From contig JAFSUD010000094.1 of the NCBI GenBank assembly GCA_017445405.1, forward strand, positions 1 to 34,402: DNA of 34,402 nt, in the 5' to 3' direction. Position numbers and translations under genes: made by a program. The notes beneath the pieces are model-generated. The model was given only the letters and a program-made list of their open reading frames with translations, did no database searches and was not told the DNA's origin. Below, piece after piece: positions 15,860 through 23,928 of this stretch (positions are counted from its first letter, which is position 1; each line of letters starts with the position of its first letter). The stretch comes from Synergistaceae bacterium. GTDB lineage: Bacteria > Synergistota > Synergistia > Synergistales > Aminobacteriaceae.

Positions 15860-17233
15860 CTAGCTCTTGAATGATGCTGTTATCACCGTCCCCTTCCCCT
15901 GCTCAGATGCTATCTTCAGGCTGCCGTTCATCAGGCTCATTCTCTCCTTCATGCTCGCAAGCCCACGGTGTCCCTCAACCCTCAATGTCTCGTGGTTGAT
16001 GTCTCCAGCGTCAAAGCCTTTCCCGTTGTCCGAAATCTCCATCGTGATTAAGTCGCCTTCACGCCGGAGCTGTATATCCACCTCGTCAGCCTCGCCATGA
16101 CGAACCGCATTGCTCACAGCCTCCTGCACTATCCTCAAGAGTGAGAGTATCTTTTCGTTCTCTACGTCTACCTCCCTGATGGCCTCGTCAATGTCCGTGA
16201 ACACAGATATATCGTAGACCTGCGCTAGCCTCTCTGCTAACTCAGTCATCGCCTCAGAGAGTCCCAAGTCCATCCACGGAGGGGCAAGCTCGTCGCACAA
16301 CGACCTCAATTCGCGCACAACGCTCTTCGCAATAATCTCTGCCCGCTTAAGCCTCGAGGTCTTGTTCTCGTCCATCGCTACCATGTGAATCTGCTGCAGC
16401 AACGCCGTAATGTCCTGCAATGGCCCGTCGTGAAGCTCCCTCGCCATGTCCATACGTTCCTGTTCCTGAGCACGCACTACATCTTTCACGTAACTGTTCC
16501 GAAGATTGTCTCTCTCGACCGCTGCCTGAGCATAACGCATCAGGGCAGAGTGTACGCTGTCGATCTCCTGAATCGTGCCCTCGCCGAGCTGGTCGGGTAC
16601 ATCCTTGCCGAGAGTCATGCTGTCGATCTCTGCGACGAGGGACTGCAGAGGAGTAACGAGCTTGCTCCAGAGAAGGCGAATCGCGAAGAAGCTCGAAAGC
16701 CCGATAATCACAATCAGGATCGGCCATATTCTGGTAACTCCGACGAGTCCGCCTAAAAGCTGCGACCACGACACAGCAGCAACTACATATCCTCCGCTTG
16801 CTCTCTTCACAGGGTAAACCGCAAGAGTGTATTGCGCTCCCTGCCTGTCAGTTATACGTATTGCCTTGCCCACAGGAAACTCGGGATTCCAGATAGCCGC
16901 AATGTTCATAGCTCCGGGTGAGGCAATAATCACTCTCGCATCCTGATCAAGCAGAGCAACCCATCCGGGAATCGACGGCCCCCACGAGAAGAAAGGGTAA
17001 CGTGTGAAATCGCTTAACATCTGGAACGTCCACACATCAGACTCGGAACTCAGGTGAAAGCTCATGCTCTCGGCCAAGTCCTGAACGTAGGAGCTGACTG
17101 CTGCCTCCATAGCCCGCTCCTGAACCAGCATTCCGGCAACAGCAACAAGTACTACTGCTGCAGACGGAAGGACAAGTGCGCACAGCAAAAAGGCCAGGAA
17201 GTGAGATCTTGGCCTTGTGAAAAACTTGAACAT
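15860..17233 (-). CDS. Sensor histidine kinase, NarX/DegS-like (HisKA_3)
   Basis: Membrane sensor kinase of 457 residues. Transmembrane segments lie at about 12-36 and 168-188, enclosing a periplasmic sensor region of about 130 residues. A HAMP-like linker follows, then the HisKA_3 box ARELHDGPLQD with the phosphorylated His at 268. The ATPase domain has the N box QEAVSNAVRHG (N375) and the G1 box ISDNGKGF. This type phosphorylates NarL-family regulators, and such a regulator gene lies 11 nt upstream in the same operon. The signal is unknown; the sensor domain resembles a single Cache/PAS-like fold only by length and secondary structure. Confidence 0.9.
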   Translation of the reverse strand: MFKFFTRPRSHFLAFLLCALVLPSAAVVLVAVAGMLVQERAMEAAVSSYVQDLAESMSFHLSSESDVWTFQMLSDFTRYPFFSWGPSIPGWVALLDQDARVIIASPGAMNIAAIWNPEFPVGKAIRITDRQGAQYTLAVYPVKRASGGYVVAAVSWSQLLGGLVGVTRIWPILIVIIGLSSFFAIRLLWSKLVTPLQSLVAEIDSMTLGKDVPDQLGEGTIQEIDSVHSALMRYAQAAVERDNLRNSYVKDVVRAQEQERMDMARELHDGPLQDITALLQQIHMVAMDENKTSRLKRAEIIAKSVVRELRSLCDELAPPWMDLGLSEAMTELAERLAQVYDISVFTDIDEAIREVDVENEKILSLLRIVQEAVSNAVRHGEADEVDIQLRREGDLITMEISDNGKGFDAGDINHETLRVEGHRGLASMKERMSLMNGSLKIASEQGKGTVITASFKS

Positions 17234-17244
17234 TTACTTAGTCT

Positions 17245-17883
17245 CTAGTCGTCAAGCAGCTCTTCCAGCGTAACTACTCCGTACTTCAGGGCAAGCAGCA
17301 ACGCTTCTGTCTTGTTCCGGCTGCCCAGCTTGTCATAGATTGAGGCAAGGTGAGTCTGGACTGTACGCTCACTGATGAATAACTGCTTGGCTACTTCCTT
17401 GCTCGAGAGGCCTTTTGCCGCAAGCAATAACACTTCACGTTCCCTGACTGAAAGCTGCTCGGGGATAAAATCCTGCTCTCCCATGACGGACGCAACTTCA
17501 GGGTCAAGGTAGAGTCCGCCCTTAGCTACGGTGTTAATGGCTGTGGTGAGTTCTTTGGGGCTTACTGTCTTTAGCACAAATCCGCGTGCTCCTGCCCTGA
17601 GCGAGGCTATCACGTACTGCTGGGCATCATAGGACGTGAGCATGACTATAGCCGTGTTGATGCCTTCATTCTTGACCTTCTGCGCAACTGTTACGCCGTC
17701 AAGTCCGGGCATTCTTATATCAAGAAGCGCAACGTCAGGCTTCAGGGTAAAAATCTGTTCCCATGCACTTATGCCGTCCTCTGCTTCGGCCACAAGCTCA
17801 AATGTTGACTCACGCTTCACAAATTCGGCTATTCCTGAACGTGTCAAAGGGTGATCATCAGCGAGTAAAATTCTTACGCTCAT
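17245..17883 (-). CDS. Response regulator, NarL/LuxR family
   Basis: 212 residues. The receiver domain has the acidic pair D9/D10, the phosphoacceptor D55 (LLDIRMPG), T83 and K105. The C-terminal LuxR-type HTH (about 144-195) contains LSVREREVLLLAAKGLSSKE and the recognition helix SERTVQTHLAS. Cognate partner of the kinase encoded 11 nt downstream. An HD-domain gene precedes it in the operon. Confidence 0.95.
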   Translation of the reverse strand: MSVRILLADDHPLTRSGIAEFVKRESTFELVAEAEDGISAWEQIFTLKPDVALLDIRMPGLDGVTVAQKVKNEGINTAIVMLTSYDAQQYVIASLRAGARGFVLKTVSPKELTTAINTVAKGGLYLDPEVASVMGEQDFIPEQLSVREREVLLLAAKGLSSKEVAKQLFISERTVQTHLASIYDKLGSRNKTEALLLALKYGVVTLEELLDD

Positions 17884-17911
17884 AACTAGTAAATCATCTC
17901 CTGAAGTATAT

Positions 17912-18478
17912 TTACATGCCTATAGATTTCTCAACAGGCCTTAAGGCTGATATTGTCTCATTTATTACGTCGTCAAGGGGCATGTTCATTTTCTCCGCGC
18001 CCTGCCTGATTATGTCCCTGTTCACTCCGCGCGCAAAGGCCTTATCCTTCCACTTCTTCTTGACTGACTTCAGCTCGAGGTCTGCGAGGGATTTCGAGGG
18101 CCTTACGAGTCCGGCAGTGATGATTAAGCCGGTGAGTTCGTCAATCGTGAAGAGTGTGCGCTCCATGTTGTTAGCTGGCTCGATGTCGGTGCAGATTCCC
18201 CAGCCGTGAGACTGGACAGCGTGAATGATGCTCTCGTCGACTCCGGCCTCTCTCAGCATGTCCGGCGCGAGGTGGCAGTGCTTCTCGGGAGTGCTCGTCG
18301 TCTGCTCCCAGTCGATGTCGTGAAGGATTCCTACTACTCCCCAGAGGTCAGGGTTTTCGCGGTAAATCTCTGCGAAGTGCCGCATAGTGGCCTCAACTGC
18401 GAGGGCATGATGGATGTGCGATTCTTCGTTGTTGTACTTGCGCAATAAGTCAAGTGCTTGTTCTCTAGTTGGTATCAA
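17912..18478 (-). CDS. HD-domain phosphohydrolase-like protein
   Basis: A 188-residue HD-superfamily protein of the HDIG-like type. The motif is carried by H-x-L-A-V-E-A-T and GILHDIDWEQ, with later His residues (KHCHLAPDML, QSHGWG) completing a likely metal site. The start is assigned to TTG at 18478 because AGGAGA lies 8-9 nt upstream; the longer in-frame start at 18496 would contain this SD. Substrate unknown. It is first in the operon with the two-component genes, 28 nt before the response regulator. A -10 TATAAT on the minus strand lies at 18522-18527. Confidence 0.8.
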   Translation of the reverse strand: MIPTREQALDLLRKYNNEESHIHHALAVEATMRHFAEIYRENPDLWGVVGILHDIDWEQTTSTPEKHCHLAPDMLREAGVDESIIHAVQSHGWGICTDIEPANNMERTLFTIDELTGLIITAGLVRPSKSLADLELKSVKKKWKDKAFARGVNRDIIRQGAEKMNMPLDDVINETISALRPVEKSIGM

Positions 18479-18638
18479 TAAATATTCTCTCCTCAATAAT
18501 TGCGTGAAAATTTTTCTCGTTATTATAGCTTGACAGATTGATTTTCACGTATCGTATAAGGCGGAATTTTCTTGCAGTCTTCTCAATTCATAAAGGCGTG
18601 TATAATTCTCAGCATCAAACTTTTTAGGAGGAAAACTC

Positions 18639-19526
18639 ATGCATAGATTAATAGCTGCAATTTATCTTGTTATGCTGCTCATAGTTCCGCAGGTCTCATT
18701 CGCTGAGAAACCGGCCAAGTCAGCAATACTCGTAGTGTCGTTCGGCACATCAGTTCCTGAGGCGAGACAGGCAATCGATAATCTGGTCAACACAGCGCGC
18801 AAAGCCTTTCCCGATTCAGAAGTCAGGTTAGCTTTCACGTCAAACATTATCCGCAGGAAAATTGCCCGCGAATCAGGAGACATAATCCCTAATCCTGTTC
18901 AGGCACTCGCACAGCTCAATGATGAGGGCTTCACTGACGTTATAGTCATGCCGACGCACATAATTCCCGGTGAAGAGTTCGACGAGATAGCAGGGGTCGT
19001 TGAGGCCTTCGGAGGTTTTGAGGGCAAATACGGCTTCAAGTTCTTGGCTCTCGGCACTCCATTTCTTTACGGAGCTGATGACTGCGACGGAATGGCAGAT
19101 GTCCTTATCGCGCGCTTCAAGGCACAGCTTGAGGACAAGGAGACAGCAATAATCCTCATGGGGCACGGAACGCCCGAGCATTTTGCGAACGCACTGTACT
19201 CACAGCTTCAGCTCGCACTCGACACGAAGGCCTACGGGAGATTCTTTCTCGGGACAGTCGAGGCCGCGCCCAAAATCGAGGACGTAATCGCGAGACTCAA
19301 GCGTCATCCAGAGGTGAAGAAGCTGATTCTGAGTCCGTTAATGATCGTTGCAGGAGACCACGCACATAATGACTTGGCCGGAGAGGACGATCCCGAGTCG
19401 TGGCTTAATGTCCTTAAGGCAGCGGGCTACGAGAACATCAGCACGTACCTTGTAGGTCTCGGGCAGGATGAGAACATAGCGCGGAAATTCGAGAGCAAGA
19501 TACGTGAAATCATGGACGACGACTAG
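18639..19526 (+). CDS. cbiK: Periplasmic sirohydrochlorin cobaltochelatase (CbiK type)
   Basis: Inserts Co2+ (or Fe2+) into sirohydrochlorin or a related tetrapyrrole. An N-terminal signal peptide (about residues 1-22, ending SFA) makes it exported, like the periplasmic CbiK of Desulfovibrio, which has been linked to heme or iron handling rather than B12 synthesis. The metal-binding triad can be placed at H176 (MGHGTPEH), E208 (GTVEAAP) and H241 (GDHAHND), with PTHIIPGEEF at 105-114. An AGGAGG SD lies 8 nt before the ATG, and a -10 TATAAT is at 18601-18606. It overlaps the downstream permease gene by 23 nt, which suggests that chelation and uptake are coupled. Confidence 0.9.
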   Translation: MHRLIAAIYLVMLLIVPQVSFAEKPAKSAILVVSFGTSVPEARQAIDNLVNTARKAFPDSEVRLAFTSNIIRRKIARESGDIIPNPVQALAQLNDEGFTDVIVMPTHIIPGEEFDEIAGVVEAFGGFEGKYGFKFLALGTPFLYGADDCDGMADVLIARFKAQLEDKETAIILMGHGTPEHFANALYSQLQLALDTKAYGRFFLGTVEAAPKIEDVIARLKRHPEVKKLILSPLMIVAGDHAHNDLAGEDDPESWLNVLKAAGYENISTYLVGLGQDENIARKFESKIREIMDDD

Positions 19527-20457
19527 GCAGAGAATAATTCTGCTCACAGCAATAGCATTAATATCAATTTGGCGCATCACTTCAGGAGAATGGGCAATCC
19601 CGCTTTCTGAGGTGATGCATTATTTGTCGCCGTTTGCTGAAATCGACTCTCCGCAGGCTGTTGTGATTAGGTCAGTGCGTCTCCCTCGTTTAATGTGTTC
19701 TCTCGGAACGGGAGGACTCCTCTCTGTCTCTGGACTCGTCTTTCAGGGAATACTCGCGAATCCTCTTGCAGAACCTTACACGTTGGGTGTCGCGTCAGGT
19801 GCTGCGTTCGGTGCGGCTCTGGGAATAATGGCGGGAGTGTTCGTGATGCCGTGTGCGTTTGCCGGAGCGGTGATTGCGTTAGTGCTGACGTGGGGAATCT
19901 CCCGCAACGGAGGCAGCGAGAGAATTATTCTTGCTGGGGTAATCTCTAATGCTGTGCTGTCTGCAGGAGTAACGTTCCTGAAGGCGATTGCAGGAGACAA
20001 GCTCGGAGCTGTTGTGCTGTGGCTGATGGGGAGTCTCTCAGGAGCAGGAGGACGAGAAGCATTAAGTGTGTGGATGTCTGCGTTGATGGTGAGTGCGTGT
20101 GCGTATGCGTTCGGGCCGGTGCTTGATGCTATGTCGATGGGGAAAGATTATGCGTCGGTGCTCGGCGTGAATGAGGACAGAGTGAGAGTGATGCTGATGC
20201 TGATTGTGTCGCTGGGAGTGAGCGTGTGCGTGAGTGCGTTCGGAGTAATAGGCTTCGTGGGATTGATTGTGCCTCATGCTGCGAGGAGGCTTTGCGGAGC
20301 GGTGCACAGGAGGAGCGTGATTCATGCGTTCTTAGTCGGAGCGTGCGTGATGGGACTCGCGGACGGAGTTGCACAGAGGATGGGAGAGTTGCCGGTCGGA
20401 GTGATTACTGCGTTAGTGGGAGGAGTATTTTTCTGTAGAGTGTTAATGAGGCGGTGA
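19504..20457 (+). CDS. FecCD/BtuC-family ABC transporter permease
   Basis: Membrane permease for iron-siderophore, heme or corrinoid import. The 317 residues are slightly short for the family (about 330-350). Hallmarks: VRLPRLMCSLGTGGLLSVSG near the N-terminus, NPLAEPYTLGVASGAAFGA, and the coupling-helix region GFVGLIVPHAARRL. The start is GTG inside the cbiK 3' end. The usual ATPase and substrate-binding protein genes are missing; a short 3' stump of a second permease copy follows instead. Pairing with cbiK suggests a tetrapyrrole or metal substrate. Whether it works without a local ATPase is unknown; a distant one could serve. Confidence 0.88.
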   Translation: MKSWTTTRQRIILLTAIALISIWRITSGEWAIPLSEVMHYLSPFAEIDSPQAVVIRSVRLPRLMCSLGTGGLLSVSGLVFQGILANPLAEPYTLGVASGAAFGAALGIMAGVFVMPCAFAGAVIALVLTWGISRNGGSERIILAGVISNAVLSAGVTFLKAIAGDKLGAVVLWLMGSLSGAGGREALSVWMSALMVSACAYAFGPVLDAMSMGKDYASVLGVNEDRVRVMLMLIVSLGVSVCVSAFGVIGFVGLIVPHAARRLCGAVHRRSVIHAFLVGACVMGLADGVAQRMGELPVGVITALVGGVFFCRVLMRR

Positions 20458-20606
20458 GGAATTGTGCGAGTCATGCGTTCCTGCTTGGAGCGTGCGTGAT
20501 GGGGCTTGCGGACGGAGTAGCTCAGATGATGGGAGAGCTGCCGGTCGGAGTGATTACTGCGTTAGTGGGAGGGATATTTTTCTGCAGAGTGTTGATGAGA
20601 CGCTAA
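20323..20606 (+). repeat. Direct repeat: duplicated permease 3' end
   Basis: Two 135-bp copies, 20323-20457 and 20472-20606, 14 nt apart. Aligned by eye they differ at 17 positions (87% identical), and most changes are silent. Both run to a stop codon (TGA, TAA). The pattern of silent change shows that both once belonged to translated genes. Confidence 0.9.
20472..20606 (+). pseudogene. 3' stump of a second FecCD permease gene
   Basis: Encodes about 44 residues matching the end of the intact permease just upstream (ACVMGLADGVAQ, then MGELPVGVITALVGG and FFCRVLMRR), in a different frame and with no start region. It looks like what is left after a tandem paralogue lost its 5' part, perhaps together with the missing ATPase gene, when the glycan operon was joined here. 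A promoter for that operon lies inside it. Confidence 0.8.
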
Positions 20607-20620
20607 AGAATTAATATGAT
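20592..20620 (+). promoter_or_regulatory. Promoter of the glycan operon
   Basis: TTGATG (20592-20597), a 17-nt spacer and TATGAT (20615-20620). It overlaps the end of the permease stump and would start transcription near 20627, at the edge of a perfect inverted repeat. Confidence 0.6.
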
Positions 20621-20623
20621 ATA

Positions 20624-20653
20624 CTTTCACGAGTTCCCATAAATACGTGAAAG
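20624..20653 (+). promoter_or_regulatory. Inverted repeat overlapping the operon's ribosome binding site
   Basis: CTTTCACG (20624-20631) and CGTGAAAG (20646-20653), a perfect 8-bp inverted repeat with a 14-nt loop. The right arm overlaps the SD AAAGGAG (20650-20656). It could be an operator next to the -10, or an RNA hairpin that hides the SD. Confidence 0.55.
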
Positions 20654-20666
20654 GAGTGTTGACAAA

Positions 20667-22818
20667 TTGGAAATTTCCCCCATAATTGATACAACACAAC
20701 ACAACACAACACAACCAATAGGCACGCCCAGTTATCACCACAAGGCACAAGCATAATTATTCCCGTCTACAATGTAGAGAAATATCTTCCTGAATGCATC
20801 GACAGCGTAATCAATCAGACATGCTCAGACATTGAGATTATCCTTGTTGATGACGGTGCTACGGACTCGAGCGGCAAAATCTGCGACGACTACGCCAAGA
20901 AAGATTCCAGAATCTCAGTCATCCACAAGCCCAACGGCGGACTCTCAGATGCTCGCAACGCAGGCCTAGCTAAGGCCACAGGAAAATACGTCTACTTCCT
21001 CGACAGCGACGACTACATCGAGCCGCAGACCATAGAGATACTTCGTGCGTTCTCAGAGCAGCATAATCTAGATATACTTGGTTTTGATGCATACTCATTC
21101 TGTGATGAAGGCTGTCTCAGTACATCAAGCTTGAATGGTTTAATTGTTTCAGGCTATTATCCAGATGTTATGCTAGGACACGAAATGTTGTCTGTGATGC
21201 TTAAGAATCGCGACTATAAAGCACCAGTACCTTTACGTTTCTTTAACAGAATCTTTCTCAAGGAAAATTGCCTGACATTCAAGAAAGATATTCTTCATGA
21301 AGATGAATTGTTCTCTTTTGTAGCACTCCTCAGCGCAAAACGGGCTATGCATATCCCTGCGTTGCTATACAACAGACGCGTGCGTTCAAACTCTATAACT
21401 AGTTCTAGGGCAACACAGAAGAACTCTGATAGCATGTATATTATTCTTTATGAAGCACTCACAACATACAGGCACTTTCATGATTGTGAGCAGACAAAGT
21501 TTGCCTATGACTTGGGCATTCAGTATTTCATGAAGCTATACACATTTCGTTATGTACAGGCTACAGGCCTTCAGAACAGCAAAGGCCGCGAACAGATTCG
21601 TGTAATGGTTAAACATCTTGATTCTTTGGGCTATAGCACATCATGGATGAGGCTTCATATAGTTTTATGTTACCTCTTCTACGTTAAGTTGACATTAAGT
21701 AAAATCACTTCGCTAAAGAAGTATCTTAAGGCCTGCTATAAGTGCGCTAGGAAACTCTTCATCCGCTTCTGGCCAAGACTCGACGTTGAAGCTCGAAGCA
21801 TTCTCCAGCGTCTCGAGGACACCAACAAGCCCGGCATCAAGCGCATCATCACTCTCTGCGTCCCCAGACACGGCAACAGAGGAGACATCGCCATTGCCTT
21901 AGCCCAGCGCAAACTCTTCACGGAGAACTGCCCGGACTTCACGCTGATTGAGTTACCCGGCGACCTAGTCAGAGATTACCCCGGACGAATCATCAGGCAT
22001 CTCAACGCAAACGATATTCTCCTCACGAACGGAGGAGGCTATTTCGGGAGCTTCTGGAGGCACGACGAACTCGAGGCACTCTACATTCTCCGGCATTTCC
22101 CGAACAACAGAGTAATCATCATGCCGCAGACTATCTGCTACTTCAACAGCAAGCAGGGCAGACGTGAACTCTCTCATGACAGAAAGGCCTTCTCTGTCTT
22201 CACTGACCTTCACGTTTTTGTGCGCGACAGGAACTCTTACGACCTCATCAACAGCAACAATCTCTATCCTTACGCAAAGAGTGTTGAGCTTGTGCCGGAT
22301 ATGGTCTGCTCTATGGACGGTAAAGACTGCATAGCCCCCCCCCCAGTAAGCAAAAATACCTAAATATTCTTGTATGTCTAAGGCCTGACATTGAGCAGGT
22401 ATTAAGCAAGCAGCAGCGCAATGAACTCTGTGCAAAGCTCACCCGTGAGTTCGGAAGTGTAGGTTTCTTCACAACTAACCCGGCACATGGCCTCATGAAG
22501 ATGCATGACTGGGAAGACGCATTCTCTGAGACATTGAGGCGTGTTGCCGGTGCTGAACTTGTCGTTACTGACAGGCTGCACGGAATGCTCTTTGCGGCAA
22601 TCACAGGAACACCATGCGTAGCGTTCGACAACAAGACCGGCAAAGTCCATAGCGTCTATGAATGGATTGCTGGATGTGAGTACGTGCAGGTGTGCAGGGG
22701 GCTTGATGAGTTTGATGCCGCAATGCACAAAGCCCTGAACTCTCCCCGCAAATGGGACAATTCGGGGCTTTTGCCATATTTCAGTAAGATAACTTCACTA
22801 ATCACAGAAAGGGTGTAA
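20667..22818 (+). CDS. GT2 glycosyltransferase fused to polysaccharide pyruvyl transferase, interrupted by two repeat tracts (OFF)
   Basis: Frame-corrected gene of about 715 codons. The only SD-led start is TTG at 20667 (AAGGAG 10 nt upstream), which reads through (ACAAC)5 and stops at 20754-20756. The GT2 frame is open from 20690 but has no start codon before 21131. Four or seven repeats would join the two. The GT2 domain shows SIIIPVYNVEKYL, ILVDDGATDSSG, a GGLSDARNAGL segment and FLDSDDYIE (the DxD motif). From about 21790 a pyruvyl transferase domain follows: PRHGNRGDIAIALA, ILLTNGGGYFG, MPQTICYF. A C10 tract at 22335-22344 shifts the frame, which otherwise stops at 22361-22363. The right frame resumes at 22345 and contains VVTDRLHGMLFAAITGTPCV up to 22818. 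Likely makes and pyruvylates a surface glycan. The middle (about 21060-21750) is AT-rich. Confidence 0.82.
20691..20715 (+). repeat. Pentanucleotide repeat (ACAAC)5
   Basis: Five exact tandem copies between the SD/TTG start and the GT2 domain. A unit of 5 nt shifts the frame with each gain or loss. From the TTG at 20667 the downstream frame is correct with 4 or 7 units and wrong with the present 5. Confidence 0.92.
22335..22344 (+). repeat. Poly-C tract (C10) in the pyruvyl transferase domain
   Basis: Ten C residues exactly where the reading frame of the pyruvyl transferase breaks. The frame before is continuous with the frame after only if the tract has 11 or 8 C. Confidence 0.92.
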
Positions 22819-22820
22819 CT

Positions 22821-23923
22821 ATGCAGACATCAATCAAGAAATTTGTTGAGTGTACTGTGCCTATCTCGCATTGCAACCTCAGGTGCAGTTACTGCTACAT
22901 CATTCAGGAGAACCGCAGAGATGCCGACATGCCGGGCTTCAGGTATTCTCCGGAGTACATAGGCCGTGCTTTCAGGCAGGAACGATGGGGCGGGACTATG
23001 TTAGTCAACCTTTGCGGTGCCGGGGAAACTTTGCTGTGCCCTCAGATTACGGAAGTCATCTCCGCGATTCTTGAGCAGGGGCATTTCATGAACGTAACGA
23101 CTAACGGAACGATAAGCGCAAAATTTGATGAGATTGCGAGGCTTCCTGAGGAACTGAGGAGCAGGCTTTGCTTTGCGTTTTCCCTGCACTACACCGAGCT
23201 TAAGAGGACTCATAATCTGCAGAACTTTGCGGAAAACGTGAGGAGAATGCAGCAAGCGGGATGTTCTGTGCTGGTGCAATTGAACCTTTGCGACGAATAT
23301 ATCGACTGCAAGGATGAAATAAAACAATTCTGCATCAAAAACTTCGGAGCACTGCCTCATGTTGCCCTCACAAGGAATGAGCACGGGGGGGGGGTGGTAC
23401 ATTCTCTATCCTCACAAGACACACTGACGAGGAATATATCAGCTATGGCAGAGAGTTCGAGTCTCCGCTGTTCGAGTTCACATGTAAGAACTTCAGGGTC
23501 AAGCGGCATGAATTTTGTTACGCAGGAGATTGGAGCTTCACACTCAACCTTGCTACAGGAGAATTGAGGAGCTGCTATTTTGCTTATCCGTTCTGCAACA
23601 TTTACACGGACATTAACGAAAAGGTGAAGCCTCAGGCTGTGGGGAACAATTGCGGTGCGGCATACTGTGTAAATTCCAGCCACTTTATGTCTCTGGGAGT
23701 GATACCAGAAATAGCCTGTCCGTCTTACGCTGAACTCAGAGACCGTCCGGAAGCTCACTGGTATAACCCTGAAATGCGAGCTTTCCTGAGTACACGTTTA
23801 TCTGATGCAAACCCGCAGTACAGCCCGCTGAAGAAATGTATTGTAAATGCATGTTTCAGAATTAACTATTTTATGTTCAGAGTCAGAAGGAAGCTCAAGA
23901 AATTAATCTTACGGAAGGAATGA
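22821..23923 (+). CDS. Radical SAM/SPASM-like protein 1, interrupted by a poly-G tract (OFF)
   Basis: The start ATG at 22821 follows the pyruvyl transferase stop by 2 nt (SD AAAGGG). The radical SAM motif is C18-x3-C22-x2-C25 (SHCNLRCSYCYI), followed by the VNLCGAGETLL SAM-contacting segment. A G10 tract at 23385-23394 throws the frame off and the shifted product stops at 23565-23567. The original frame continues after the tract as GTFSILTRHTDEEYISYGRE and runs to TGA at 23921-23923. That part holds a C-terminal Cys region (CYAGDWSFTLNLATGELRSC) like an auxiliary-cluster SPASM domain. It would be in frame with 11 or 8 G. Full length about 367 residues. A paralogue follows directly. The substrate is unknown; the operon suggests a sugar or lipid-linked glycan. 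Confidence 0.8.
23385..23394 (+). repeat. Poly-G tract (G10) in radical SAM gene 1
   Basis: Ten G residues after CAC, at the exact point of the frame break. The paralogous gene has an ordinary sequence (encoding RDDRTKG) at the matching position. Confidence 0.92.
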
Positions 23924-23928
23924 TTATC

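Noticed and set aside
18500..18638. Cobalamin riboswitch upstream of cbiK
   Set aside because: The gap is short, is shared with a divergent gene and shows no B12-box-like conserved sequence.
20691..20715. CRISPR array or satellite
   Set aside because: The unit is only 5 bp with no spacers; it is a simple-sequence repeat inside a reading frame.
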